Source of the DNA: Streptococcus canis | GTDB lineage: Bacteria; Bacillota; Bacilli; Lactobacillales; Streptococcaceae | Length of the DNA stretch: 64,000 nt | Direction: 5' to 3' | Assembly: GCF_900636575.1 (NCBI RefSeq) | Contig: NZ_LR134293.1 | Span: forward strand, 1,489,501-1,553,500 | Part shown: positions 9,853-17,294 of the stretch, in pieces | How positions within the stretch are numbered: position 1 is the first letter of the stretch | Layout of the letters: the number at the start of each line of letters is the position of its first letter | Notes under the pieces: generated by a model | Told to the model about the DNA's origin: nothing | The model's database searches: none | The model's input: the letters and a program-made list of their open reading frames with translations, nothing else | Made by a program: the position numbers and the translations under genes

Positions 9853-10083
9853 ATGAGTAAAAAAGATAAAAAAATTGAAATCCAACTGATTGATCACAAA
9901 GTTATGGTCAATGAGACTAAGATTGATGGTTATCAATTACAAATTGGCAAACGTGTAGTTGGAGAAATTGCAGAACTTGATGAGAAATTTGCTGTTTTAA
10001 AAGATGATAGCGTAGATAGCTTCTTTAAAACGCTCGAACAAGCAATTGAAAATATCATTGAAAACTACAATTTGAATCACTAA
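9853..10083 (+). CDS. DUF2969 family protein
   Basis: Small cytosolic protein of 76 residues beginning MSKKDKKIEIQLIDHKVMV, matching the DUF2969 family as I recall it from streptococci and lactobacilli. Function unknown. It is rich in lysine, acidic residues and isoleucine and has no signal or membrane segment. ATG 9853 is preferred over GTG 9850 because it sits seven bases behind GAGG. The gene lies between a terminator and the tRNA promoter, so it is transcribed alone. Confidence 0.8.
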   Translation: MSKKDKKIEIQLIDHKVMVNETKIDGYQLQIGKRVVGEIAELDEKFAVLKDDSVDSFFKTLEQAIENIIENYNLNH

Positions 10084-10099
10084 AAGTGGGTAAAAACAC

Positions 10100-10128
10100 T
10101 TGCAAGCTTACAAAAACTATGATAGAAT
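10100..10128 (+). promoter_or_regulatory. Predicted promoter of the tRNA pair
   Basis: TTGCAA, 17 bases and TAGAAT; transcription would begin near 10135, just ahead of tRNA-Tyr. The -10 box lies in the loop of an inverted repeat (CAAAAACTAT at 10111-10120 with ATAGTTTTTG at 10127-10136) that can also terminate the preceding gene. Confidence 0.6.
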
Positions 10129-10143
10129 AGTTTTTGTTGTTAC

Positions 10144-10224
10144 GGAAAGATAGCGAAGAGGCTAAACGCGGCGGACTGTAAATCCGCTCCTTCGGGTTCG
10201 GGGGTTCGAATCCCTCTCTTTCCA
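10144..10224 (+). tRNA. tRNA-Tyr (GUA)
   Basis: An 81-base class II tRNA. The acceptor GGAAAGA pairs with TCTTTCC, the anticodon loop reads CTGTAAA with anticodon GTA, there is a long variable arm (CTCCTTCGGG), and the T-loop is GGTTCGAATCC. The CCA end is not encoded (TCTCA follows). Confidence 0.96.
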
Positions 10225-10272
10225 TCTCAGAAAATAATTTATTAGAAGATTAGATTTCTGTGAAAAATATTT

Positions 10273-10344
10273 TGGGGTATAGCCAAGCGGTAAGGCAAGG
10301 GACTTTGACTCCCTCATGCGTTGGTTCGAATCCAGCTACCCCAG
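10273..10344 (+). tRNA. tRNA-Gln (UUG)
   Basis: A 72-base tRNA. The acceptor TGGGGTA pairs with TACCCCA, the anticodon loop reads CTTTGAC with anticodon TTG, and the T-arm TTGGTTCGAATCCAG is canonical. It is co-transcribed with tRNA-Tyr 48 bases upstream. CCA is not encoded. Confidence 0.96.
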
Positions 10345-10428
10345 TCAGAGGTATCAGATATAGTCTGAGACCGTCAAAGATAAGAGTTGTTGTCGTTGCG
10401 GGTTACCTTGAGAAAATATATTGTTATC

Positions 10429-10452
10429 AAAAGCTAGCATAAGCTAGCTTTT
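10429..10452 (+). promoter_or_regulatory. Hairpin directly ahead of the rpsA ribosome site
   Basis: AAAAGCTAGC and GCTAGCTTTT form a perfect 10 bp stem with an ATAA loop, ending three bases before the GGAGG of rpsA. It may terminate most of the tRNA transcript or act as a leader structure in control of S1 synthesis. The T-run is short (TTTTG), so I do not call it a clear terminator. Confidence 0.55.
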
Positions 10453-10470
10453 GTTGGAGGATTTTTTAGA

Positions 10471-11676
10471 ATGAATGAATTTGAAGATTTGCTAAACAGT
10501 GTTAGCGAAGTGAACCCTGGTGATGTTGTCACTGCGGAAGTTTTAACAGTTGATAACGGTCAAGCAAGCGTTGTTATCGAAGGAACAGGTGTTGAAGGTG
10601 TCTTGACACTTCGTGAATTGACTAACGATCGTGATGCTGATATCAATGACTTTGTTAAAGCTGGCGACACAGTTGAAGTACTTGTTCTTCGTCAAGTAGT
10701 AGGTAAAGATACTGATACAGTTACTTTCCTAGTATCTAAAAAACGTTTGGAAGCTCGCAAAGCCTGGGACAAACTTGTTGGTCGTGAAGGTGAAGTTGTT
10801 ACTGTTAAAGGTACCCGTGCTGTTAAAGGTGGTCTTTCAGTTGAGTTTGAAGGACTTCGTGGATTTATCCCTGCTTCAATGATTGATACACGTTTTGTAC
10901 GTAACACTGAAAAATTTGTTGGTCAAGAATTTGATGCTAAAATCAAAGAAGTTGATGCAGCAGAAAACCGTTTCATCTTGTCACGTCGTGAAGTTATTGA
11001 AGAAGCAGCTAAAGAAGCTCGTGCTGAAGTATTCTCTAAACTTTCAGAAGGTGCAGTTGTCACTGGTACAGTTGCTCGCTTGACAAGCTTTGGTGCTTTT
11101 ATCGACCTTGGTGGTGTTGATGGACTTGTTCACGTGACTGAATTATCACACGAACGTAACGTTTCACCTAAATCAGTTGTTTCTGTTGGTGAAGAAGTAG
11201 ACGTTAAAGTTCTTTCAATCGACGAAGAAGCTGGTCGTGTATCACTTTCACTTAAAGCAACAACTCCTGGACCATGGGATGGCGTTGAGCAAAAACTTGC
11301 TCAAGGTGATGTTGTTGAAGGTAAAGTAAAACGTTTGACTGACTTCGGTGCTTTTGTAGAAGTATTACCTGGAATTGATGGACTTGTTCACATTTCACAA
11401 ATTTCTCACAAACGTGTTGAAAATCCAAAAGATGTACTTTCTGTAGGTCAAGAAGTTACTGTTAAGGTTCTTGAAGTAAATGCTGCTGATGAACGTGTAT
11501 CACTTTCTATCAAAGCTCTTGAAGAGCGTCCAGCACAAGCTGAAGGTGAAAACAAAGAAGAAAAACGCCAATCACGTCTTCGTCGTCCAAAACGCGAAGC
11601 AAAACGTGACTACGAACTTCCAGAAACACAAACTGGATTCTCAATGGCTGATCTTTTTGGCGATATTGAATTGTAA
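10471..11676 (+). CDS. rpsA: Ribosomal protein S1 (four S1 domains)
   Basis: RNA-binding protein with four S1 motifs at about residues 16-80, 105-175, 195-262 and 280-348. The third and fourth are the most canonical, with [23 protein letters not shown] and [23 protein letters not shown] cores. The 401-residue length is that of Firmicute S1 homologues, which lack two of the six domains of the E. coli protein. Codon use is strongly biased (GGT, CGT, GAA), as expected for a highly expressed gene. A good ribosome site (TTGGAGG) sits 10 bases ahead of the ATG. The C-terminal tail is basic ([11 protein letters not shown]). Confidence 0.93.
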   Translation: MNEFEDLLNSVSEVNPGDVVTAEVLTVDNGQASVVIEGTGVEGVLTLRELTNDRDADINDFVKAGDTVEVLVLRQVVGKDTDTVTFLVSKKRLEARKAWDKLVGREGEVVTVKGTRAVKGGLSVEFEGLRGFIPASMIDTRFVRNTEKFVGQEFDAKIKEVDAAENRFILSRREVIEEAAKEARAEVFSKLSEGAVVTGTVARLTSFGAFIDLGGVDGLVHVTELSHERNVSPKSVVSVGEEVDVKVLSIDEEAGRVSLSLKATTPGPWDGVEQKLAQGDVVEGKVKRLTDFGAFVEVLPGIDGLVHISQISHKRVENPKDVLSVGQEVTVKVLEVNAADERVSLSIKALEERPAQAEGENKEEKRQSRLRRPKREAKRDYELPETQTGFSMADLFGDIEL

Positions 11677-11683
11677 TAAATGA

Positions 11684-11708
11684 AAAAGTTGAGTCTAAAA
11701 GCTCAACT
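11684..11708 (+). terminator. rpsA terminator hairpin, left copy
   Basis: AAGTTGAG and CTCAACT pair around a short loop. The usual T-run is missing because repeat copy B begins directly after it. The same hairpin is repeated at 11883-11908. Confidence 0.65.
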
Positions 11709-11882
11709 CAGATTGAAGAAAAAGTTCAGTTAGGACAATTTTTCTTCAATCTTTTTTTGCTCCTCTAAAAAGAAAAATTCCTGAAACACGATAACATAAG
11801 TGTTTCAAGAGTTGGTTGAAGTCATGATCATTAAATCATTTTCATCGACATCTTCTTAAAAATAGAGTTTGTCTACGTTCTA
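11709..11882 (-). repeat. Terminator-associated repeat element, copy B (inverted)
   Basis: Reverse-orientation copy of the element seen at 8863 and 48371. In this orientation the plus strand reads a 41-base hairpin (11711-11751, GATTGAAGAAAAA with TTTTTCTTCAATC) followed by seven Ts, a very strong terminator for rpsA. A second hairpin built on GAAACAC and GTGTTTC lies at about 11781-11812. Both flanks carry the rpsA terminator hairpin (23 bp, two differences), as if the target had been duplicated. Confidence 0.82.
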
Positions 11883-11908
11883 AGTTGAGTCTGAAGGCTC
11901 AACTTTTT
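11883..11908 (+). terminator. rpsA terminator hairpin, right copy
   Basis: AGTTGAG, a loop and CTCAACT followed by T5. It is a near-identical duplicate of the hairpin at 11684-11708, and this copy retains its T-run. Confidence 0.7.
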
Positions 11909-11965
11909 AGTTATAATCTCTTAGAGTGCATGCTCTACATTTCTTGCCAGATTTCTGAGAATTTT

Positions 11966-11974
11966 TGTTATAAT
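11966..11974 (+). promoter_or_regulatory. Extended -10 promoter of dacA
   Basis: TGT directly before TATAAT forms an extended -10 element. The predicted transcription start (about 11981) coincides with the first ATG of dacA at 11982. Confidence 0.6.
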
Positions 11975-11981
11975 AGTAACT

Positions 11982-13229
11982 ATGAAAGATATAATGATGA
12001 AAAGGTGGGCTATCCTTTTTTTTGTGGCATTGGCTTGTTCAGGGATTGGTAATACAGTTCTAGCAGCTGATTTTCAAGTGGGAGCAGAGCATGCGATTGT
12101 AGTAGAAGCAGACTCTGGGAGAGTTTTGTATGAGAAAGACGCTAAGACACCAGATGCCATTGCCTCTTTGACCAAATTGGTGACAGCCTATCTTGTTTTA
12201 GATAAGGTTAAATCAGGTCAATTACATTTATCAGATCAAGTTAATCTCTCAGATTATGCACTTGAGTTAACAACGGATAGTTCTCTAAGCAATGTGGCTT
12301 TTGATGAAAAGTCTTATTCGGTACAAGACTTACTGACAGCTACTTTAGTAGCAAGTTCGAACAGCGCAGCGATTGCTTTAGCAGAACAAGTGGCAGGTTC
12401 AGAGCCTAATTTTGTGACTCAAATGAGGGATCAGCTATCTCGTTGGGGGATTGACTCTGCTAAAATCTTTAATGCTTCAGGTTTGCCAAATGAGGTGTTA
12501 AAGGACCATCGTTATCCTGGTTCTGCTTTGGAAGAAGAAAATGCTTTAAGTGCTCAAGATGTTGCGGTGGTGGTATTGCACTTATTGGAAGATTTTCCTG
12601 AGGTTCTAGACATCACGAAACAAGCAGAGGTTGCTTTTGCAGGAACCACACTTAAAAGTTTTAATCGGTTATTGCCTGGTATGGCAAATGGTAGAACAGG
12701 GGTTGATGGGTTAAAGACAGGAACAACCGAAATAGCAGGGCATTGTTTGGCGGTCACCTCTATTGAAAATGGTATGCGCGTCATTACCGTTATTCTAAAC
12801 GCAGATGGATCAGATCAAAACCAAGACACGCGGTTTGAGCAGGCTAATCATCTTTTGGACTATGTGGACAGAACTTATCATCGTCGTAAGATTTTAAAAA
12901 AGGGAAGGCTTGTGTCGCAGCGATTGTTACCTGTTCAGGACGGTCAGGCAAAAGAACTACCTGTGTTTGTTGCTGAGGATGTAACTGTTATCTTGGGACG
13001 AGGTGAACGAGTGCCTAAGCCAGAACAGTTTAGAATATCAGATTTTTCTTTATTAGCTCCTATTGCTAAAGGTGAGGTGGTTGCTTATTTGACATCTCCA
13101 AGAATAGCAGGGCAGGCAGTGAGGTATGTGAAGAAACCTGAGTACATTCCTCTGAAAGCCAGCCAATCTCTAAAAAAAGCTTCTGACTTACAACTATGGT
13201 GGCGAGGTCTTTTTGAGAAAATTCATTAA
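11982..13229 (+). CDS. dacA: D-alanyl-D-alanine carboxypeptidase
   Basis: Low-molecular-weight penicillin-binding protein that trims the terminal D-alanine of peptidoglycan stem peptides outside the membrane. It has a signal peptide (KRWAILFFVALACSGIGNTVLA, cut near AD), the catalytic SxxK as S62LTK65, the SSN motif in VASSNSAAI, and KTG in LKTGTTEIAGH. A C-terminal beta domain and a final amphipathic helix (LQLWWRGLFEKIH) probably anchor it to the membrane. Start choice is uncertain: ATG 11982 would give a leaderless message, while ATG 11994 or 11997 has only weak GAAAG upstream. Confidence 0.93.
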   Translation: MKDIMMKRWAILFFVALACSGIGNTVLAADFQVGAEHAIVVEADSGRVLYEKDAKTPDAIASLTKLVTAYLVLDKVKSGQLHLSDQVNLSDYALELTTDSSLSNVAFDEKSYSVQDLLTATLVASSNSAAIALAEQVAGSEPNFVTQMRDQLSRWGIDSAKIFNASGLPNEVLKDHRYPGSALEEENALSAQDVAVVVLHLLEDFPEVLDITKQAEVAFAGTTLKSFNRLLPGMANGRTGVDGLKTGTTEIAGHCLAVTSIENGMRVITVILNADGSDQNQDTRFEQANHLLDYVDRTYHRRKILKKGRLVSQRLLPVQDGQAKELPVFVAEDVTVILGRGERVPKPEQFRISDFSLLAPIAKGEVVAYLTSPRIAGQAVRYVKKPEYIPLKASQSLKKASDLQLWWRGLFEKIH

Positions 13230-13260
13230 GGATAGAGATAGCAGCATTTTATGGCGATAC

Positions 13261-13305
13261 AAAAAGACAGTGATGAGAAGAAACCTTTTCTCATCGCTGT
13301 CTTTT
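13261..13305. terminator. Bidirectional terminator between dacA and the deacetylase
   Basis: AAAAAGACAGTGATGAGAAG pairs almost perfectly with CTTTTCTCATCGCTGTCTTTT around a four-base loop. It serves the convergent genes on both sides. A small ATTAG tandem repeat follows at the deacetylase stop codon. Confidence 0.85.
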
Positions 13306-13340
13306 AAGGTTGTTCTAGATACTATTTTTACTAATCTAAT

Positions 13341-14309
13341 CTAATCTTTTTGTCCCATAGCTGCTAAGAGTGTTTCAGGGCTTGTGCTTGGTAATATGCG
13401 AATGCGATTGAGGGAAAGAAGGCCATCGGCTGCGCTAGCCACCCCTTCATTGGTGGTCACACCCAGCTTGTAGTTTAGACTGGCTGCGATTTGCAGAGTT
13501 GTATCACTGTATCGTCCAGCTGGGTAAGCGATAGCAATTGTTTCTTGATTTAATTCCTTATCAAGGTAGTCCTTGGAATCCTTCATTTCGCTTGTCTGAG
13601 TCTCTGGGCTAGACTGTTCTAAATCAGGATGGTTAACGGTATGATCTTGGAAGGACATGCCTGATTGTTTCATTTCTTTCATTTGATCAATAGTTAAATT
13701 GGCAACACTACCAACTTCAGTTAGTCCTGTAATGACATTATTAGTGGCCTTGATCCCATATTTTTTCAAGATAGGGAAGGCGACTCTATAAAAATCAATC
13801 ATACTATCATCAAAGGTTAGCCAGACCACTTTCTTAGCTGGTAATTCATTACTTGAAAGGGCACGGTAAGCTTCCTCTGGGCTTAAGAAGTAGTAGCCAG
13901 CTTCTTTCATTGTTTTGATCTGTTGTTCAAAAAGATCAGGAGCGACAATTAAATTGGCATTGGCAGCTTCCTCTGGTGCCATAACGTGAACAGCATGGTA
14001 CATTAAAATAGGAACTTTAACGGCAGCTTCTTGTTTGGTCCAAGTTACCTGATGATGATTGGTTTGTTGTGTTTTTGAGGCGGTTGTTTTACTTGTCTTA
14101 GTAGATTTGCTTACTTTTGGGGTAGTTTTTTTGGGAGTAACAAGACTGACTTTGGGAATAGCTTGAGATACTTTGGACAGGCTAAGTTTTGAATGGTTCT
14201 GATACAAATAGAAAATCAGGGCTAATCCAAGGGTACAGGCTAATAACAGCATCAGATTTATTACAGTGAAGGCTTTTCGTTTTTGGCGCCGTTTATGTCT
14301 ATTGTTCAT
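13341..14309 (-). CDS. Membrane-anchored polysaccharide deacetylase
   Basis: Predicted carbohydrate esterase family 4 (NodB) enzyme that removes acetyl groups from a cell-surface polymer. There is a basic N-terminus (NNRHKRRQKRK), one membrane span at residues 18-37, and a Ser/Thr/Lys-rich linker to about residue 95. In the NodB domain the first motif is TFDDS (in place of the usual TFDDG), the second is FQDHTVNHPDL with metal histidines, and YPAGRYSD follows. ATG 14309 sits six bases behind GGAG and is preferred over GTG 14312. The protein differs from classical PgdA in its shorter extracellular part, so the substrate is not certain. Confidence 0.85.
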   Translation of the reverse strand: MNNRHKRRQKRKAFTVINLMLLLACTLGLALIFYLYQNHSKLSLSKVSQAIPKVSLVTPKKTTPKVSKSTKTSKTTASKTQQTNHHQVTWTKQEAAVKVPILMYHAVHVMAPEEAANANLIVAPDLFEQQIKTMKEAGYYFLSPEEAYRALSSNELPAKKVVWLTFDDSMIDFYRVAFPILKKYGIKATNNVITGLTEVGSVANLTIDQMKEMKQSGMSFQDHTVNHPDLEQSSPETQTSEMKDSKDYLDKELNQETIAIAYPAGRYSDTTLQIAASLNYKLGVTTNEGVASAADGLLSLNRIRILPSTSPETLLAAMGQKD

Positions 14310-14432
14310 CACTTGCTCCTTTTGATATGGTTATCACTATTGTAACATTTTTTAGGGAGTGCAAGGCTCTAGGAGGGAAATTTTTCTTCATTTTCAAATT
14401 GATATATTCTGTAAAATTAACATGAAGTTTGT

Positions 14433-14438
14433 TATAAT
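14433..14438 (+). promoter_or_regulatory. -10 box of the former hom-thrB operon
   Basis: TATAAT 12 bases ahead of the hom remnant start, followed by AAGGAG at 14439. The expression signals have outlived the gene. Confidence 0.4.
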
Positions 14439-14449
14439 AAAGGAGTTTG

Positions 14450-14937
14450 ATGGGCGACGGGTCTATTGTTGATGGAAGAACAGAAGTTCGTAAAATACTA
14501 GTAAGAGTAGCCCTATTAGGATTTGGAACTGTTGCAACAGGACTTTTTTTATTTAGAAGAGGATGCCTCAAAACGATAAGCAGCAGTGGGAGATAAGGCA
14601 GAATTTACGAAGGTATTAGTCAGAGATGAAACAACAAGAAAAGTTACGTCAGCAGGACTATTTCTACGAATTTGTCAATTCCTTAGATGCTGTTATTAAA
14701 GATGATACGATTGCTATTGTGATTGAATTGATGGGGCGTAGCGAGCCTGTTAAAACTTACACTACTCGTGTCTTGCTAGAGGGGGAACATGTGGTGACTG
14801 CTAATAAAGATTTACTGGCTCTTCATGGACAAGTCCTGGTTTCTTTGACTAATCAGCAAGATCTGGTTTTTGGTTCACTCCATTATTTAAAGTCAAATCC
14901 CTTTAAAATCAACGTTTCTAAAATAAAAAATCACTGA
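14450..14937 (+). pseudogene. hom: Homoserine dehydrogenase remnant, N-terminal part
   Basis: Broken remains of homoserine dehydrogenase, the NAD(P)H enzyme between aspartate semialdehyde and homoserine. Recognisable pieces in different frames are the nucleotide-binding VALLGFGTVATG (around 14512), AEFTKVLVRDET (around 14598), and from 14626 the catalytic-domain start DAVIKDDTIAIVIELMGRSEPVKTY, then EGEHVVTANKDLLALHG. At least two frameshifts and stops separate them, and after about 14850 similarity is lost. The last piece reads to a stop at 14937. The C-terminal end of the gene is found at 16232-16336, with a toxin-antitoxin pair between. Confidence 0.85.
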
Positions 14938-15113
14938 AATTCTTATTTATAGACAAATATTTAAACCTAAACGGTATCAAAAAGGTATCAATTTTCTGTA
15001 GTTTCGGAGCTTATAAAATAAACGAAAGCTATCTCAATCAATTGGGATTCTTTTATTGACTTTTTTTATGTATATGAGATAATTAAATAAATTACATAAA
15101 GGAGTTACATAAT

Positions 15114-15401
15114 ATGGTTGAAGTAGAAAAAAACAGAGCTGTTACATTCCAAGCTAACAAAGAATTGGTAAGCGAAGCAATGACAGTATTAAACAAGAAA
15201 AATTTAACCTTATCATCTGCTTTAAGATTATTCCTTCAAAATGTCGTTGTCACAAATGAGGTTGACTTATTGACGGAAGAGGAGCTAGAGAAAGAAAAAC
15301 TTTTCAAGCAATTTCAAGCTGAAATCAACAAAAATATTGAAGATGTTCGTCAAGGGAAATTTTATACCTCTGAAGAAGTGAGGTCTGAACTTGGACTATA
15401 A
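15114..15401 (+). CDS. RelB/DinJ-family antitoxin
   Basis: Predicted antitoxin of a type II pair, 95 residues. The N-terminal ribbon-helix-helix region reads AVTFQANKELVSEAMTVLNKKNLTLSSALRLFLQNVV, close to the RelB/DinJ pattern; the rest is acidic and helical and would wrap the toxin. A good site (AAAGGAG) precedes ATG 15114. By family knowledge it represses its own operon and neutralises the toxin encoded by the overlapping gene. It lies inside the hom remnant, so it was probably acquired. Confidence 0.85.
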   Translation: MVEVEKNRAVTFQANKELVSEAMTVLNKKNLTLSSALRLFLQNVVVTNEVDLLTEEELEKEKLFKQFQAEINKNIEDVRQGKFYTSEEVRSELGL

Positions 15402-15726
15402 GAAATATCAGATTATCTATGCTCCTGATGTTTTAGAGAAGTTAAAGGAAATTCGTGATTATATTTCTCAAAACTATTCCTCGACATCAGGTCAGCACAA
15501 AATGGAGCAAATCATTAGTGACATAGAAAAACTCAAGGTTTTCCCTGAAGTTGGTTTTGATGCCGATGAAAAATATGGTTCAAAAATCAGTAAGTACCAC
15601 AGCACTAGAGGTTATACCTTAAGTAAAGATTATATTGTCCTATACCATATCGAGGAGGAAGAGAATAGGGTCGTTATTGATTACTTGCTTCCTGCTCGAA
15701 GCGACTATATCAAATTATTCAAATAG
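15391..15726 (+). CDS. RelE/ParE-superfamily toxin
   Basis: Predicted toxin partner, 111 residues: DYKKYQIIYAPDVLEKLKEIRDYISQNY at the N-terminus and a C-terminal RGYTLSKDYIVLYHIEEEENRVVIDYLLPARSDY, the usual RelE/ParE layout of two helices followed by a beta sheet. It starts at TTG 15391, seven bases behind GAGG, and overlaps the antitoxin stop by 11 bases, which couples their translation. Whether it cleaves mRNA at the ribosome (RelE) or attacks gyrase (ParE) cannot be decided from sequence. Both genes look intact. Confidence 0.85.
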   Translation: MDYKKYQIIYAPDVLEKLKEIRDYISQNYSSTSGQHKMEQIISDIEKLKVFPEVGFDADEKYGSKISKYHSTRGYTLSKDYIVLYHIEEEENRVVIDYLLPARSDYIKLFK

Positions 15727-15731
15727 CATGT

Positions 15732-15763
15732 AAAAAGCCTTAGCATAGTGCCAAAGCTTTTTT
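15732..15763 (+). terminator. Terminator of the toxin-antitoxin operon
   Basis: AAAAAGCCTT and AAAGCTTTTTT can pair (imperfectly) around a 13-base loop, right after the toxin stop. Confidence 0.6.
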
Positions 15764-15962
15764 GAAGATTACAAATTAACTAGGAGCAAAATTAGTTCGG
15801 GCTGTTTAGTAGATATTCCACAAGGCAGAGCCAACCCTGTATTGACAAACAATACCTTTGAGAAAACTGTTACCAGTTAATCAACTTTCTTCTAATGCAA
15901 AAGCTGAGAACCCAGTCGGGGATTTACCTAAGAATACTCAGACGGAATAACTCAACGTTTCT

Positions 15963-16148
15963 CTAGAATAGTTTACCTTTATTAAGCTTTCCCAATAAAT
16001 TTTCTCGTTCAACCTTGCGGTATTCTCTGGGTAGGAGTGCTAGCACTTCTTCTGGAGTTATCCTGAATAAATAGCTGTATCTGTAATAGCTATAGGTAAC
16101 TTTAACGATTTTTCTCCATTGTTTAAAATCTTCAAAATGAATTGACTG
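15963..16148 (-). pseudogene. Orphan coding remnant, unknown family
   Basis: On the minus strand a 61-codon frame reads SIHFEDFKQWRKIVKV, then a tyrosine-rich stretch, then RITPEEVLALLPREYRKVE and a final NLLGKLNKGKLF. It has a natural-looking protein composition but no start codon, being preceded in frame by TAG. It is oriented against its neighbours and lies between the toxin and the hom tail. I do not recognise it. It may be left from whatever carried the toxin-antitoxin pair in. The surrounding 15764-16231 holds nothing else I can support. Confidence 0.35.
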
Positions 16149-16231
16149 CTAGTTAATCAACTGTCTAGCTTGTATCTTATCAAGCTAGAATTTAGTAATT
16201 CAAATATATCAGTAGTTTTTACTATGAAGTG

Positions 16232-16336
16232 GCAGCGATTTTGACTAATAAGATGACTAAAGCGACCTTCGATAGGTTGAAACATTAATTGGAAGTTAGG
16301 TCAGGTATTAGTGTTTTAACCGTTTTAATGTGTTAG
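16232..16336 (+). pseudogene. hom: Homoserine dehydrogenase remnant, C-terminal tail
   Basis: The frame reads AAILTNKMTKATFDRLKH, a TAA, then LEVRSGISVLTVLMC and TAG. This resembles the end of the ACT domain of homoserine dehydrogenase, with the TAA best explained as a CAA glutamine codon mutated to stop. It ends 12 bases before the thrB remnant start, the expected operon position. It shows that the toxin-antitoxin region interrupted, or replaced the middle of, one hom gene. Confidence 0.65.
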
Positions 16337-16348
16337 GAGAAGACTGGT

Positions 16349-17204
16349 ATGAAAATAAGAGTACCTGCTACTTCAACTAATCTGAGACCAGCTTTTGCTT
16401 CTGTTAGGATAGCCGTATCCCAATAGTTAGAAATTGAGATTTTAGGAGCGAGCGATAAGTGGTCTATCGAACACAATTTGGAAGGTGTGCCTTGTGATGA
16501 TGAGAATTTATTGCTGCAAGCAGCCCTGAAGTTAGCCTCTAATATACCACCTCATCATCTCAAAATGACCTCAGAAATTCTCTTGGCACGTGGCTTAGGA
16601 TTGTTTTCATCGGTCATTATAGCTGAAATTGAATTGGTTAATCAGCTAGGGCAGTTAACCTTGTCAGATGAGCGCAAATTAGAGATTGCTACAGAAATGC
16701 AAGGACATCTTGACAACGTTGCCCTTACTATTTTAGGTCAAATGGTCATTTCGTCACAGCTAAGAGGTTAATTATATCGTAGCGCCTTTCCCAAATCTTG
16801 CCTTGGTATGTGTTATTTCTAATGGTGAATCAGCCGAATCAAGGTAAGCAAATGTCTTATAAACAGGCAGTGGATTGTCATCAGTTGTTAATCTGGCTAT
16901 CTCTGCCTTATGAACTGGCAATATGCAGAAAGCTGAAAAGGCTATTGAGAATAATCAATTTTATGAAATTTGCCGGTAAAAATTGGTGAAAGAATTTCAG
17001 CCCATCAATCAAGCTGTAGCAGTAAGTGGGTTCTCTGATATTTATTTGTCCGAAGTGGGGTCAACGGTTACGATGGTCTTATGTGCTCTTGAGAAACAAG
17101 ATATTGTATATGAGGCAATGACTAAACTAGAGTTGCCAGGACATATTGAGAGGCTAACCATTGATCAGCAGGGTTTTTGCCTTGTCCAAAGTCAGTCATT
17201 TTGA
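16349..17204 (+). pseudogene. thrB: Homoserine kinase pseudogene
   Basis: Nearly full-length but inactivated homoserine kinase of the GHMP family. It starts MKIRVPATSTNLRPAFASVRIAVSQ, then TAG, continues in the same frame with the [18 protein letters not shown] and [20 protein letters not shown] regions (the latter a damaged ATP-binding LARGLGSSSS motif), stops at 16771, then NYIVAPFPNLALV and later KLVKEFQPINQAV and IYLSEVGSTVTM in shifted frames. At least four stops or frameshifts are present. Together with hom, this means the threonine branch from aspartate is lost at this locus. Confidence 0.88.
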
Positions 17205-17215
17205 GAAAAAATGAA

Positions 17216-17250
17216 AAAGTGAAATCGGTCGCGTTATCCGCTTTCACTTT
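17216..17250 (+). terminator. Hairpin after the thrB remnant
   Basis: AAAGTGAAA and TTTCACTTT pair perfectly over 9 bp, with an additional CGG/CCG pairing in the loop. The T-run is weak. It is probably the old thrB terminator. Confidence 0.55.
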
Positions 17251-17260
17251 CCTTGTTATA

Positions 17261-17269
17261 TGATATACT
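17261..17269 (+). promoter_or_regulatory. Extended -10 promoter of the folate operon
   Basis: TGA followed by TATACT; transcription would start near 17276, about 19 bases before folC. Confidence 0.5.
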
Positions 17270-17294
17270 AGAAATAGATTTTGTGAGGTGTAAA

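Noticed and set aside
10260..10442. 60-codon reading frame on the plus strand
   Set aside because: It runs through tRNA-Gln and has no ribosome site; the tRNA explains the sequence.
13320..13347. TCTAA tandem repeat at the deacetylase stop codon
   Set aside because: Only about three units and downstream of the stop, so no phase-variation role is likely.
14299..14571. 90-codon minus-strand frame between the deacetylase and the hom remnant
   Set aside because: It is the antisense of the hom remnant and promoter and lacks protein-like features.
14938..15090. GGTATCAAAAAGGTATCA motif resembling the tail of phage or integrative-element integrase genes
   Set aside because: The tested frames are short and start-less or broken, and no attachment-site repeat was found nearby; too weak to call an integration scar.
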